64,000 nucleotides of DNA, from positions 248,001 to 312,000 of the forward strand of contig NZ_CP139558.1 in assembly GCF_034262375.1 (NCBI RefSeq), in the 5' to 3' direction. The notes below the pieces were generated by a model, which was given only the letters and a program-made list of their open reading frames with translations, did no database searches and had not been told where the DNA came from. Positions 25,555 through 34,546 of the stretch are shown one piece after another; the first letter of the stretch is position 1; every line of letters starts with the position of its first letter. The DNA comes from Mucilaginibacter sabulilitoris (GTDB taxonomy: Bacteria > Bacteroidota > Bacteroidia > Sphingobacteriales > Sphingobacteriaceae). Position numbers and translations under genes: made by a program.

Positions 25555-26286
25555 TTATCTTCTTCTGCCAAATAAACGCAGTATCATCAGGAAAAGGTTG
25601 ATGAAATCAAGGTATAAAGTTAAGCCACCCATCAATGCCATTTTTGAGGCAGATGCATCACCATATTCTAAACCTGCACCTATGCGTTTCAGTTTTTGCA
25701 CATCATAAGCGGTAAGACCAACAAATACTGCTATACCCACATAACTAATGATATAATCTAACTGGCTGCTATGCATAAACATATTAACTACGGATGCTAT
25801 GATAATACCAATAAGCCCCATCATCATGATAGAACCAAACTTAGTAAGATCTGTATTGGTAGTATAACCGGCAACCGCCATTACGCCAAAAACAGCAGAG
25901 GTGGTTATAAACACGCCTAAAACCGAGCCGGCTGTAAAAACCAAAAGTATGTAACTTAAGCTAACGCCCATTATCGCCGAAAACGCGACAAACAGGAACG
26001 CCAATACTCCGTACGACAGTTTGTTGAACCCAAAAGAGATGATTAACACAAACGCAAGCGGGGCAAACATTACAATAGTACCCAAGCCTGTGTTACGACC
26101 TGTAGCAGGATCAATAAGCATGTTAAGCAGGGCTTGGTTTTGTGCAAAGAGAAATGCGCAAAAAGCAGATAGCCCAAGAGCCACAAACATCCACACAAAT
26201 ACGTTGGCTATAAATTTGCGTGATGCGTCTTGTTCGTTTACTTGTATTACGTTTTTATAAACGTAGTCAGGATCTTTAATTTCCAT
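25555..26286 (-). CDS. Bax inhibitor-1/YccA family membrane protein
   Basis: I use the ATG at 26286 (MEIKDPDYVYKNVIQVNEQD); a longer reading to 26412 crosses an intergenic repeat and is unlikely. The 243-residue protein has seven hydrophobic segments and the family ending VFVGLTAYDVQKLKRIG and LYLDFINLFLMILRLFG. Family members are inner-membrane proteins implicated in proton-linked calcium leak and in modulating membrane proteases; the precise role in Bacteroidota is not established. It has its own terminator. Confidence 0.93.
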   Translation of the reverse strand: MEIKDPDYVYKNVIQVNEQDASRKFIANVFVWMFVALGLSAFCAFLFAQNQALLNMLIDPATGRNTGLGTIVMFAPLAFVLIISFGFNKLSYGVLAFLFVAFSAIMGVSLSYILLVFTAGSVLGVFITTSAVFGVMAVAGYTTNTDLTKFGSIMMMGLIGIIIASVVNMFMHSSQLDYIISYVGIAVFVGLTAYDVQKLKRIGAGLEYGDASASKMALMGGLTLYLDFINLFLMILRLFGRRR

Positions 26287-26344
26287 TTGTATTAAAAATT
26301 TAATACTCAAATTTACGAATAAAAAGTGAATATAGCATGAAGGA

Positions 26345-26432
26345 TTTGGGGGACTATGAGACTTTTGGGACTTTAGGACGAACGACAAAAGAATCTTTTG
26401 TCTCATAGTCACTTCGTCCCAAAGGTCCCAAA
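26345..26432. repeat. Nested inverted repeat upstream of Bax inhibitor-like gene
   Basis: The 9-base arms GACAAAAGA/TCTTTTGTC at 26384-26402 meet around a single base. Outside them lie GACTATGAGAC and GTCTCATAGTC, and further out TTTGGGAC and GTCCCAAA. The segment is a long imperfect palindrome between two minus-strand genes. Confidence 0.75.
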
Positions 26433-26436
26433 TTCC

Positions 26437-27444
26437 TTATTCCTTTTTGTTTTGCCTTACCAGGTTTCCCTGCAATTCAGGGTTTTGCGCTGGCAGGTTT
26501 TTTACTGATTGTTCAACCTCGGTTTGATGGATGTGCACCGCGTAATCTGCCGGTGCAATATGACTGCCGCTGGCTTCGGCATAAACCTGCGTAAATTCGG
26601 CACCGATATACAGAATGGCCGACGTATAATAGATCCATACCAAAATTACAATGATAGAACCGGCAGCACCATAAGCCGAACCCTGAGCGGTATATTGAAT
26701 ATACAGGCTGATGAGATACTGACCCAGCATAAACAGCAATGCGGTAAAAAACGCGCCCGATCGCACATCTCTCCACTTAATTTTCACATCGGGCAGAAAC
26801 TTAAATATAATGCCGAACAAAATGGTGATCACTACCACGGTTATGCCCAGGTTTATGGCTTTTAACAACAGTCCCGTTACAGCGGGTAAAAAATGTTCTA
26901 TCTTCTTCCCCAGTAAATCAACTATAAAATTTACCAGTAATGACGCCAGCAATAAAAACCCCAGACTGATGATAAGAGAAAACGATACAAACCGGTTTTG
27001 CAACAGCTTAACCCAACCGCGTTTCGGTTTTGCTTTAACACGCCAGATGATATTCAGGGAATCTTGTATCTCGATAAAAATACTGCTTGCGCCTACTAAT
27101 AAGGTTATTGTGCCAATAATAACCGCCATACCCGATTTTCCCGAAAGCTGTAGATGTTTTAGCATAGACTGTATCTGGGCTGCTGCCTGTGTGCCAACAT
27201 AACCCTCTATTTGCGGATACAGTTTATTGGTGGCTGCGTCCTGTCCTAAAAACAAGCCTGCGAGCGAGATAACGATGATAAGCAATGGCGCCAATGAAAA
27301 CACGGTGTAGTAAGCCAATGACGCGCTTAATTTTAAGCCATTATCATTTGAAAAGCCCGAGAATGTGGCCATTAGTATTTTCCACAGTGCCTTGAGGTAC
27401 TCTTTGCTAAAAAATTTCATACCGGATATTTTACTGTTCTCCAT
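26437..27444 (-). CDS. YihY/BrkB family membrane protein
   Basis: The protein of about 335 residues has six hydrophobic helices and the family motifs SLAYYTVFSLAPLLII, LLVGASSIFIEIQDSLN and WIYYTSAILYIGAEFTQVYA. Historically confused with RNase BN, the family is an inner-membrane protein of uncertain function. ATG codons at 27444 and 27420 are both possible starts; the frame also has an earlier TTG at 27462. The gene lies just upstream of the Bax inhibitor-like gene on the same strand, separated by the nested repeat. Confidence 0.9.
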   Translation of the reverse strand: MENSKISGMKFFSKEYLKALWKILMATFSGFSNDNGLKLSASLAYYTVFSLAPLLIIVISLAGLFLGQDAATNKLYPQIEGYVGTQAAAQIQSMLKHLQLSGKSGMAVIIGTITLLVGASSIFIEIQDSLNIIWRVKAKPKRGWVKLLQNRFVSFSLIISLGFLLLASLLVNFIVDLLGKKIEHFLPAVTGLLLKAINLGITVVVITILFGIIFKFLPDVKIKWRDVRSGAFFTALLFMLGQYLISLYIQYTAQGSAYGAAGSIIVILVWIYYTSAILYIGAEFTQVYAEASGSHIAPADYAVHIHQTEVEQSVKNLPAQNPELQGNLVRQNKKE

Positions 27445-27492
27445 CGAACAATAGCTTAGCAATTTTAATGCCTTACGACTTAAAGCTACAAA

Positions 27493-28173
27493 TTAAAGTG
27501 CCGAAAACGGAATATCAAGTAATTCATATTGAGGCCATCCGTTAAAATCATAGTGCCACCATTCAGTATTCAACACCTTAAATCCATGAGCCTGCATAAC
27601 GGTTTTAAGTAATTCACGGTTAGCAAACTGCTGTTTTGTGATAGCCGGATAATTGGCCGCCGCCTTTCTGCTAAAACTGTCAAATCCGGTGGGCATATCC
27701 AGTTCCTTACCGGTTTTAAGATCAATAATACTGAGGTCGATAGCACAGCCACGGTTATGTTTGGAGCCTTTTCGGGGGTCGGCCACAAAGTTGGTATCGC
27801 TGGCCATTTCATAAAACTTAACGGTAACCGAGTATGGGCGGTAGGCATCATAAATTTTAAGCCCGAGGCCGCGGGTTTTCAAATCAGCCTCTACCGCCTG
27901 CAGCGCCTTTACTACCGGCAGGCGCGCATAGGCTTTTGGCTGCTGGTACATGCGCCGATGCATAAAGTTGTTTGTGGTCGCGTATCGTATATCAAGTACA
28001 ATGGTTGGGATGTACTGTTTAATTTCAACCAGCTGCTTATCGGGATTAGCCTTTACCTGTCTTTTATAACGGGCAGTTCCGCTAATTTTTGTACTATCAA
28101 TGTATTTATAATGCTGCGCCCGGGCACTGATCCCCGCAACAATAAAAAACACTGCAATGAGGTAACCGCGCAT
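27493..28173 (-). CDS. D-alanyl-D-alanine dipeptidase (VanX-like, M15D)
   Basis: Residues 1-19 form a signal peptide (IAVFFIVAGISARA). The zinc site shows as SKHNRGCAIDL (His and Asp ligands) and EWWHYDF (catalytic Glu, third His ligand), the M15 pattern. VanX/DdpX enzymes cleave D-Ala-D-Ala dipeptide, in the periplasm in this case. It lies 11 bases downstream of alanine dehydrogenase on the same strand, which fits a path from cell-wall D-Ala-D-Ala to alanine catabolism; a racemase would still be needed. There are no vanH or vanA genes nearby, so vancomycin resistance is not implied. Confidence 0.9.
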   Translation of the reverse strand: MRGYLIAVFFIVAGISARAQHYKYIDSTKISGTARYKRQVKANPDKQLVEIKQYIPTIVLDIRYATTNNFMHRRMYQQPKAYARLPVVKALQAVEADLKTRGLGLKIYDAYRPYSVTVKFYEMASDTNFVADPRKGSKHNRGCAIDLSIIDLKTGKELDMPTGFDSFSRKAAANYPAITKQQFANRELLKTVMQAHGFKVLNTEWWHYDFNGWPQYELLDIPFSAL

Positions 28174-28184
28174 AGATAAGTAAT

Positions 28185-29411
28185 TTAGCGGTGCGATACG
28201 ATAAGCAGGTCGAGATCTTTACAGGGGATAGAAAAACGCTCGGCAATGTGCTTATTGGTTAAATGCCCGTGGTAAATGTATACCGCATTGCGCACCCCCG
28301 ACTTTTGCCATATCACGTTTTTTAGCCCGCCCTGATCGCCAATATCAAGCAATATGGGGGCAAATATATTGGTAAGCGCATATGTAGCAGTACGGGCTAC
28401 ACGTGAAGCGATATTAGGCACACAATAATGAATTACATCGTATTTTCGGAACACAGGATGTGTATGGTTGGTAACTTCAGATGTTTCAAAACAGCCGCCC
28501 TGGTCAATACTTACATCAATAATCACCGAATCGCGCTTCATGCGGCTTACTGTAGCCTCCGAAATAATACAGGGGCTGCGGCCGTCTTCCGCGCGCATGG
28601 CGCCAATGGCTACGTCACAAGTTGTGATGGCTTTTTCGAGTACAATGGGTTGCACTACCGATGTAAATACCCGGCTGCCTATGTTGTTCTGCAGCCTACG
28701 CAGTTTATATATCGACGGATCAAAAACCTTTACTTCGGCGCCTAATGATATAGCGGTACGAGCAGCGTATTCACCAACGGTACCTGCACCCAGTATTACT
28801 ATTTCGGTAGGCGGAACGCCAGTTATACCGCCAAGCATCAGACCCTTGCCATCAAATACGTTACTTAAATATTCGGCGGCTATAAGTATAGAGGTTGCGC
28901 CTACAATTTCGCTCATTGCCCTTACTACACTTAGGGAGTTACCTTCATCGCGCAGGTGCTCAAAGCAAAGCGCGGTTATTTTTTTAGCCATCATGGCATG
29001 CAGGCATTCGGCTTTGAGAGTAGCCAGCTGCAGTGCCGATATCAGGATCTGTCCGGGTTTCATCAATGCCACCTCCTGCATGGTGGGAGGAGCTATCTTG
29101 ATAATAATATCGGCCTCGTAAACAGATTTGGTATCATAAACAATGCGTGCGCCCTGATCACTATAATCTTTGTCGGAAAAATTGGCGGCCTGCCCGGCAT
29201 TACTTTCTAAAATAACTTCATGCCCGTTATTAACTAACAATGCTACAGATAATGGTGTTAACGGGACCCGGTTTTCCTGGAAGGATATCTCTTTTGGAAT
29301 GCCGATGTATAGCTTGTCTTTCTTATTCTTAACTTCCAGCATCGACTCCTGAGGCTGCATCATTGCCTGTTTGGCAACGTCCGAAAACCCACTGTATATC
29401 CCTGAACTCAT
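28185..29411 (-). CDS. ald: Alanine dehydrogenase
   Basis: The 408-residue protein matches the AlaDH/PNT family: GIPKEISFQENRVPLTP near residue 37, then ALCFEHLRDEGN, the NAD-binding segment IVILGAGTVGEYAARTA, and IDVSIDQGGCFETS. It interconverts alanine and pyruvate plus ammonia with NAD in the cytosol. About 35 extra N-terminal residues precede the usual start, a Bacteroidota style also seen when the enzyme is annotated next to tsaE. It lies 52 bases downstream of tsaE on the same strand, with the dipeptidase next. Confidence 0.92.
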   Translation of the reverse strand: MSSGIYSGFSDVAKQAMMQPQESMLEVKNKKDKLYIGIPKEISFQENRVPLTPLSVALLVNNGHEVILESNAGQAANFSDKDYSDQGARIVYDTKSVYEADIIIKIAPPTMQEVALMKPGQILISALQLATLKAECLHAMMAKKITALCFEHLRDEGNSLSVVRAMSEIVGATSILIAAEYLSNVFDGKGLMLGGITGVPPTEIVILGAGTVGEYAARTAISLGAEVKVFDPSIYKLRRLQNNIGSRVFTSVVQPIVLEKAITTCDVAIGAMRAEDGRSPCIISEATVSRMKRDSVIIDVSIDQGGCFETSEVTNHTHPVFRKYDVIHYCVPNIASRVARTATYALTNIFAPILLDIGDQGGLKNVIWQKSGVRNAVYIYHGHLTNKHIAERFSIPCKDLDLLIVSHR

Positions 29412-29463
29412 GTTGTTTTATTTTGTGGCTGATGAAGATAAGAAAAAAGGGGTTACCATTAAA

Positions 29464-29880
29464 TTAAAAAATTTCACAATTGATCTGTCGTGCGCCGTCA
29501 TCCAATACCTTGATATTTATGCTGATATAATTGGCCGGCAGCAGGTTGGGGATTTTTTCGGGCCATTCAATAAAACAGTATGCGCCTGCATAAAAATATT
29601 CTTCATAACCCATATCCAGGGCTTCTGTCTGGTTTTTAAGGCGATAAAAATCAAAATGATAAATTTTATCGGCAGCGGTCTGGTATTCGTTCACTATGGC
29701 AAAGGTAGGGCTTGTAACCGCGTCTGTTGTGCCCAAAGCCGTGCACAATGCCTTAATGAGTGTGGTTTTGCCCGCGCCCATATCACCATAAAAAAGAAAT
29801 ATCCGGTTGTTTACAGCATAGTCAATAACGGATTTGGCCGCGGCAGGTAACTCTGATAATGATTGAACGGTTAATAGCAT
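29464..29880 (-). CDS. tsaE: tRNA threonylcarbamoyladenosine biosynthesis ATPase TsaE
   Basis: I use the ATG at 29880; the frame extends to 29994 but that part lies in an extragenic repeat. The 138-residue protein has Walker A GDMGAGKTT, VTSPTFAIVNEY and IYHFDFYRL, and CFIEWPEKI near the end, all TsaE signatures. TsaE is the ATPase that works with TsaB and TsaD in t6A modification of tRNAs reading ANN codons. Length is normal for the family. Confidence 0.94.
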   Translation of the reverse strand: MLLTVQSLSELPAAAKSVIDYAVNNRIFLFYGDMGAGKTTLIKALCTALGTTDAVTSPTFAIVNEYQTAADKIYHFDFYRLKNQTEALDMGYEEYFYAGAYCFIEWPEKIPNLLPANYISINIKVLDDGARQINCEIF

Positions 29881-29908
29881 GTACTTGAATTGTAAATTAA
29901 GCAAGCCT

Positions 29909-29977
29909 GTCATCCTGAGTTTGTCGAAGGATCGTGGGGAGGCCCGCCCGCCATAGTTCGACACGCTCACCATGACA
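29909..29977. repeat. Extragenic inverted repeat (CATCCTGAG family)
   Basis: The segment begins TGTCATCCTGAG, holds GTCGAAGGATC and closes with TTCGACACGCTCACCATGACA, an imperfect palindrome of a type scattered in Bacteroidota genomes. Related ends appear at about 44209-44283. Confidence 0.65.
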
Positions 29978-30032
29978 CCCTTTTCTCCCCTCAAAAATAA
30001 TCAAAAACCTATCCTAATAAATCATCAAAAAT

Positions 30033-31013
30033 TCAAATATTATCGATAAGTGCTTTTAAAAACTTTTCAGGCACTTCTATATGTGGTATATGGCCGCAAT
30101 TATCAAACTCTATAAGCTTGCACCCGGGTATTTTTTTAGCCGTTTCGGGTCCCAATATTTTGTATTGACCATGCCTGGCCTTTTCAGCATCGCTTAGCAG
30201 GGCTTTGCCTACAATGGTTTTATCTTCCTTACCCGTAAAAAGCACAGTTGGAACTTTGATCTGTCCAAACTCATAACAAACGGGCTGTTCATATATCATT
30301 TCAAAAGTAAGGACAGCTACCTTTGCATACCGTGGAAAATCGGCGCTTTTACTTACACCAGCCGCGATTTTAACCAGGTAATCATACTCCGGCTTCCATG
30401 AGGTAAAGTAGGATGTTTCGTAATATTTTTTTACGTTTTCAAAACTTGTTTTCAATTCGGTTTTATAATCATCCTCAGCGCTTTGGTAGGGTACAAACGT
30501 GCGGTAGTCTTCCAGGCCTATCGGGTCTTCCAACAAAAGCTTTTCAACTTTTTCGGGATACATCAACGTAAAACGTGTGGCCAGCATACCACCCATGGAG
30601 TGCCCCATTATTGTTACTTTCTGTATACCCAGTGTATTGAGCAGGTTTTTATTAAAACGGGCCAGCTGGTGAAAACTGTAATGAATAAATGCTTTTGACG
30701 ATTTGCCAAAACCAATCTGGTCAGGAACAATTACCCGGTAACCTTTGGCAGTAAAGGCCCGGATCACGTTTGTCCAGTAATAACCCCCAAAGTTTTTACC
30801 GTGAAACAGCATTACGGTTTTACCATTGGCATTAGCGGGTTTTACATCCATATAAGCCATCCGTATATCTTGACTCTCGACCCTGATGGGGAAAAAGCTT
30901 ACCGGGTATGGATATTTCACATTTTCGAGGGTGATGGATAAGGTATCTGATTGGGCATAAACAGCCGCCGATATGATAAGCAGTGTAATGGATGATATTA
31001 TTTTGCGGTACAT
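30033..31013 (-). CDS. Secreted alpha/beta-hydrolase
   Basis: The 326-residue protein begins with a signal peptide (ISSITLLIISAAVYAQ). It has the oxyanion segment VMLFHGKNFGGYYW, the nucleophile elbow GHSMGG, VLFTGKEDKTIV with the acidic residue, and a late GHIPHIE with the catalytic His, so the triad is complete. The substrate is unknown; the fold covers esterases, epoxide hydrolases and peptidases. It is followed by the dispersed repeat at 31051-31169 on the far side of its start and has no obvious operon partner. Confidence 0.9.
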   Translation of the reverse strand: MYRKIISSITLLIISAAVYAQSDTLSITLENVKYPYPVSFFPIRVESQDIRMAYMDVKPANANGKTVMLFHGKNFGGYYWTNVIRAFTAKGYRVIVPDQIGFGKSSKAFIHYSFHQLARFNKNLLNTLGIQKVTIMGHSMGGMLATRFTLMYPEKVEKLLLEDPIGLEDYRTFVPYQSAEDDYKTELKTSFENVKKYYETSYFTSWKPEYDYLVKIAAGVSKSADFPRYAKVAVLTFEMIYEQPVCYEFGQIKVPTVLFTGKEDKTIVGKALLSDAEKARHGQYKILGPETAKKIPGCKLIEFDNCGHIPHIEVPEKFLKALIDNI

Positions 31014-31050
31014 GATAATAATACAGTGATGAACTTTAAATGTTTGGTCA

Positions 31051-31169
31051 GACTCACCCGATCTGCGCTTCGCTGGATCACCCTCCTTCGGCTTCGCCGC
31101 AAAGAGGGTTGAGGAGAATTATATCTAATCCAGAGTGAGACTTACGAAGTTTTAAAACTTCGTAAGTCT
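31051..31169 (+). repeat. Dispersed repeat, copy 1, ending in a 32-bp perfect palindrome
   Basis: The block from GACTCACCCG through TCTGCGCTTCGCTGGA and GGCTTCGCCGCAAAGAGGGTTGAGG matches the reverse complement of 44397-44516. Its right end (31138-31169) is a perfect palindrome of two 16-base arms reading AGACTTACGAAGTTTT and its complement. Confidence 0.85.
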
Positions 31170-31200
31170 GGTAAAATATGATTTACAGATCCTCATTAAC

Positions 31201-31237
31201 AAAAACACCCCGCCGTGTTTTTGCGGCAGGGTGTTTT
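31201..31237 (-). terminator. Terminator of the TonB receptor gene
   Basis: On the minus strand CACCCTGCCGC and CGGCGGGGTG form a GC-rich stem around AAAAACA and are followed by TTTTTG, 20 bases after the receptor stop. Confidence 0.85.
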
Positions 31238-31256
31238 ACATAGGTAAAATGCAGGG

Positions 31257-33575
31257 CTACAAGGCTAACGGTAAATACACGCCGAAAGTAATATTCCGGC
31301 CCATGTTGTATATACCAAAAGTTGGGTCTTCGGAGCTTATTCTGCCCGGTTTAAAGCGGCTCAGGGCATCATAATATTTCTTATTAAGCAGGTTATTACC
31401 CGCTACATAAAACTTAACCGGCTGTTTGCCAAAGTTAACCGTGGTGCCTAAACCGGCGTTAAGCAGGGTATACCCTTCGGTACCAGTTTCAAAGGCGCTA
31501 TCGAAACGGGTTTGGTTAAAGAAGTTATCTATGCCTATCGAAACATACGACTGTTTAAGCCCCTTGATATTTGGCTCAAAACGCAAGGTATTTTTAAGCG
31601 TACCAGCCGGTATAAAGGCCAGCGGCCTGTCCAGCGTTATATTGCGGGCGTAGGTATAACCAAATGTGTTTTCAAAATGTATAAAGCTTACCGGGTGCAG
31701 CGTAAAATTACCCTCAAAACCATACAAATTGGCATTTACCTGGCCGTAACGGTACACATCAAAATTCTGCGACGTGCCATCTTCTCCTTCGGCTGCGGCA
31801 ACATCACCGGCAACGTGGGAGGCATAAATATAATTATGAATGTAATTTTCATAAATACCCAGACTGGCGCTCACCATGTTATTGTCATACTGCAGGGTTG
31901 CATCGGCCTGGTAACTCCTTTCCGGAGCAAGATTTGGGTTACCTACCTCATAACGGAAAGTTCCCTCATGTACCCCGTTTGATCCTAGTTCGGCCGGGTT
32001 TGGCGCACGGAATGCAGAACCGGCATTGGCCTTAAAGTTCAGGTTATCGGTAAACTCGTGGGTATAGCCCAGTGCGCCGCTCACGTTTGAGAATTTATTG
32101 GTAAATGGTGTAAACTTAGTCTCGCCGTCTTCTTCCAGTCCTTTGCCATCGTTTTTGCGGTAATCATAACGAATACCAGCATTGAACGTGTTTTTGTCCC
32201 ATGTTTTTTTGATATAGGCAAAAGCGCCGTAGCCATAAGTATCATAGGCCGGTATTAAAAACTCGGTGCCTTTATTAACGCTGTGTCCAATTTCGGTGCT
32301 TACACCAAAAACAGGCTGCCACCCGTTTGATTCGGTTACGTAGTATTTGGCATCGCCCGAGTAAGTATTCAGGTCAAAGAACAGGGACGGATCAGGGCCG
32401 TCGAGCTCACGGCGCTGATTTTTCTGATAACCGAGGTTAACTTTCAAGTTACCACCATCAGTAATAAAATTATTATCCCAGTTTATTTTGTAGTGGCGAA
32501 TGTCCTGTTTTGGGTATTCGAGCGAACGGCTTTTATACTCGTCTTGCGTAAACGGCGTACCATCATCATGCACAAAGTTTAGCCCATTGGCCGGATCCGG
32601 GTCATAAAACCCAATATTGTTTTTAAAGTAGGAGAAGTTGATGTGTGAGTAACCCCATGATTTATTTAAACCCACCATGCCGCTCAAATCGGTTTCGTTA
32701 AAGCCCGAGTTAGGGAAATAGTAATCGGGCGTTTTAAAGGAGTAAGCATTTTTATAGCTGCCTCTTGCGCGCCAAACAAATCCATTTTCAGATCCTGTTA
32801 GCATTAATGACGAACCGGTTAAGCCATTGTTGGTAGAGTAGTTGGTTAAAAACTCTCCTTTTATCTGCCCATCGGGTGGGGTAAGGGGCTCCAGCAGGTT
32901 AATAACACCACCCAGGGCATCCGAACCATATAATAACGATGCTGCGCCACGCAATACTTCTACACGGTCGGCACCGTACTGGTCAATCTCAACGCCATGC
33001 TCGTCACCCCATTGCTGGCCCTGTTGCTTTACACCATCGCTTAAGGTAACTACACGGTTATAGCTTAAGCCGCGAATAACCGGTTTGGAAATAGAGGGCC
33101 CGGTTGTAATTTGTGATACGCCAGGTACCTGGTGCGCCAGTGCATCTATCAGGTTGGTTGATTGCCGCAGCAGGTTTTCGCGGCCAACGGTTGAAACCGA
33201 AGTACTGTTTTGCTTATTGTTGGCGCTAACAGCGGTACCTGTAATGACCACCTCATGGGTTTCAATAATGCTTGGCTGCAATGAAAAAGTTAACTGTGTA
33301 CCTGATGAAAGGTCAACAATTTGAGTAATGGTTTTATAACCTATATACTCTATAGAAACCAGGAACTTGCCCCTCGTCGGAACCGACTTAAAGGTGAACT
33401 CTCCGTTAGCGTCGGCAATGGCCGAAGTTTTTAGTTCGGGTATAGTAATAACAGCTCCGGGAAGGCCCTGCTTTGTACCAGCATCAATTATTTTCCCTTT
33501 AAATATATTGGCATCTGCAAATGCGTAAAAACCTATAAACAGCGTTAGTATGCAACTAATCAGCTTTAATTTCAT
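31257..33575 (-). CDS. TonB-dependent outer-membrane receptor
   Basis: I use the ATG at 33575 (MKLKLISCILTLFIGFYAFA, a signal peptide). The 772-residue protein has an N-terminal carboxypeptidase-regulatory-like domain (residues 22-100, FKGKIIDAGTKQGLPGAVI), a plug (NLIDALAHQVPGVSQI, VIRGLSYNRVVTLSDGVK, VEVLRGAASLLYGSDALGG) and a beta-barrel ending in aromatic-rich strands. The GSNGVHEGTFRYEVGNPNL segment recalls zinc/copper-type receptors such as ZnuD, so a metal substrate is plausible. The small Cys/His protein 68 bases upstream on the same strand supports that but does not prove it. No SusD partner is present, which argues against glycan uptake. Confidence 0.9.
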   Translation of the reverse strand: MKLKLISCILTLFIGFYAFADANIFKGKIIDAGTKQGLPGAVITIPELKTSAIADANGEFTFKSVPTRGKFLVSIEYIGYKTITQIVDLSSGTQLTFSLQPSIIETHEVVITGTAVSANNKQNSTSVSTVGRENLLRQSTNLIDALAHQVPGVSQITTGPSISKPVIRGLSYNRVVTLSDGVKQQGQQWGDEHGVEIDQYGADRVEVLRGAASLLYGSDALGGVINLLEPLTPPDGQIKGEFLTNYSTNNGLTGSSLMLTGSENGFVWRARGSYKNAYSFKTPDYYFPNSGFNETDLSGMVGLNKSWGYSHINFSYFKNNIGFYDPDPANGLNFVHDDGTPFTQDEYKSRSLEYPKQDIRHYKINWDNNFITDGGNLKVNLGYQKNQRRELDGPDPSLFFDLNTYSGDAKYYVTESNGWQPVFGVSTEIGHSVNKGTEFLIPAYDTYGYGAFAYIKKTWDKNTFNAGIRYDYRKNDGKGLEEDGETKFTPFTNKFSNVSGALGYTHEFTDNLNFKANAGSAFRAPNPAELGSNGVHEGTFRYEVGNPNLAPERSYQADATLQYDNNMVSASLGIYENYIHNYIYASHVAGDVAAAEGEDGTSQNFDVYRYGQVNANLYGFEGNFTLHPVSFIHFENTFGYTYARNITLDRPLAFIPAGTLKNTLRFEPNIKGLKQSYVSIGIDNFFNQTRFDSAFETGTEGYTLLNAGLGTTVNFGKQPVKFYVAGNNLLNKKYYDALSRFKPGRISSEDPTFGIYNMGRNITFGVYLPLAL

Positions 33576-33643
33576 AATAAGAATAATTTTTTGGATCAAT
33601 AAATACCACACAAAGGGTGGTGCAATTTTCAGAAAAGGTATTA

Positions 33644-33979
33644 TTATGAAAGTACAGGAGGGGCGCGGCCGGCGGCCAAAATAAGCCCTATGCTTACAAA
33701 GCCGTAATTGCAGGCCTTAAAAAAATACGGTACGGCAATCTGCGTATCAAAATGGAAAGGGTTGTCAATTATTGCCACCTGGTGATGCATGGCATCGCAC
33801 AGGTAACATTTTTCTTTAACGGTTTGCTGATGATGATCATTAGCTGTATAAGAAGTTTTTGTTATCCCTTTTACAAACAAGTGCTGGTGGGTATAAACTA
33901 CATACTGTCCGGCTGTAAAGCAAATGAGCAACAGCCACGAATAAATAATATGCAGTTTAGTTTTCTTCACCTTTAACAT
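33644..33979 (-). CDS. Small membrane-anchored Cys/His-rich protein, 111 aa
   Basis: Residues 10-30 form a hydrophobic segment (IIYSWLLLICFTAGQYVVY) that may be a signal anchor. The middle is His-rich (THQHLF, NDHHQQ) and contains EKCYLCDAMHH, a CxxC followed by His that could bind a metal ion. A second hydrophobic stretch (YGFVSIGLILAAGRAPP) lies near the C-terminus. It resembles small metal-related proteins found before TonB receptors (DUF2946-like), but I cannot confirm a family. It is the first gene of a two-gene unit with the TonB receptor. Confidence 0.75.
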   Translation of the reverse strand: MLKVKKTKLHIIYSWLLLICFTAGQYVVYTHQHLFVKGITKTSYTANDHHQQTVKEKCYLCDAMHHQVAIIDNPFHFDTQIAVPYFFKACNYGFVSIGLILAAGRAPPVLS

Positions 33980-34161
33980 TTGCTAATGTTTTGCAAAAGT
34001 ACTCATTAAAACGTTAAAATTAATGCAACATTGTAACAACAATGAAACATAAGTATTAATTTATTATTATTTTTCGACAACTGGTTTAACAGCCAATGGT
34101 AAATATCTGCTAAATTTATAGTCCGGCGTATGGCAAACCACCATAACTAATACCGATCATG

Positions 34162-34169
34162 TATCTTTG
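34162..34169 (+). promoter_or_regulatory. -7 box TATCTTTG abutting the start codon at 34175
   Basis: The match to TAnnTTTG ends only 5 bases before the ATG. If used, transcription would begin at or next to the start codon and give a leaderless message. No TTTG is seen at the -33 position. Confidence 0.5.
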
Positions 34170-34174
34170 CTGTT

Positions 34175-34522
34175 ATGACACCCGCAGAAATTAATATAAA
34201 ATGGGACGCCCTGCAACAACGCATAGCGGAGGATTTTGATAACGAGAAACCCGATATTAAGGTAATGCTGTTTTTGATTGGCGTGCAGGAGCTTGGCCAG
34301 GGGCCTCGCAAATTCAGTAAACGCCAAAAAGAAGAGCTGATGCATATTGCCAATTGCCGCCTGTTTAGCATGCTTGGCTTTTATGAACTGGAAGGACTTG
34401 ACCAGGATGGATGGCCGCATTGGAAAAGGATAAAAGTTATACCCAACTATACCCTGCTTGAGCAGGAAATGCTCATCAAATCATTGATCATCAATTATTT
34501 TGAAGAACAGGGCGTGGTGTAA
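34175..34522 (+). CDS. Conserved protein of unknown function, 115 aa
   Basis: This is a cytosolic protein with no signal peptide. Recognisable stretches are PDIKVMLFLIGVQELGQG, KRQKEELMHIANCRLFSMLG and DGWPHWKRIKVIP, which I associate with an unnamed conserved Bacteroidota family. It lies 24 bases before the cyclophilin gene on the same strand and probably shares its transcript. The function is unknown. Confidence 0.85.
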   Translation: MTPAEINIKWDALQQRIAEDFDNEKPDIKVMLFLIGVQELGQGPRKFSKRQKEELMHIANCRLFSMLGFYELEGLDQDGWPHWKRIKVIPNYTLLEQEMLIKSLIINYFEEQGVV

Positions 34523-34546
34523 AGCATACTGATCCAAATCACGATT

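Noticed and set aside
27493..28173. Vancomycin resistance gene vanX
   Set aside because: No vanH, vanA or vanRS genes are nearby; VanX-like dipeptidases are common in wall recycling.
28468..29121. A 217-codon open frame opposite alanine dehydrogenase
   Set aside because: It lies wholly within a well-supported gene on the other strand, has no recognisable domain and has a composition typical of an antisense frame.
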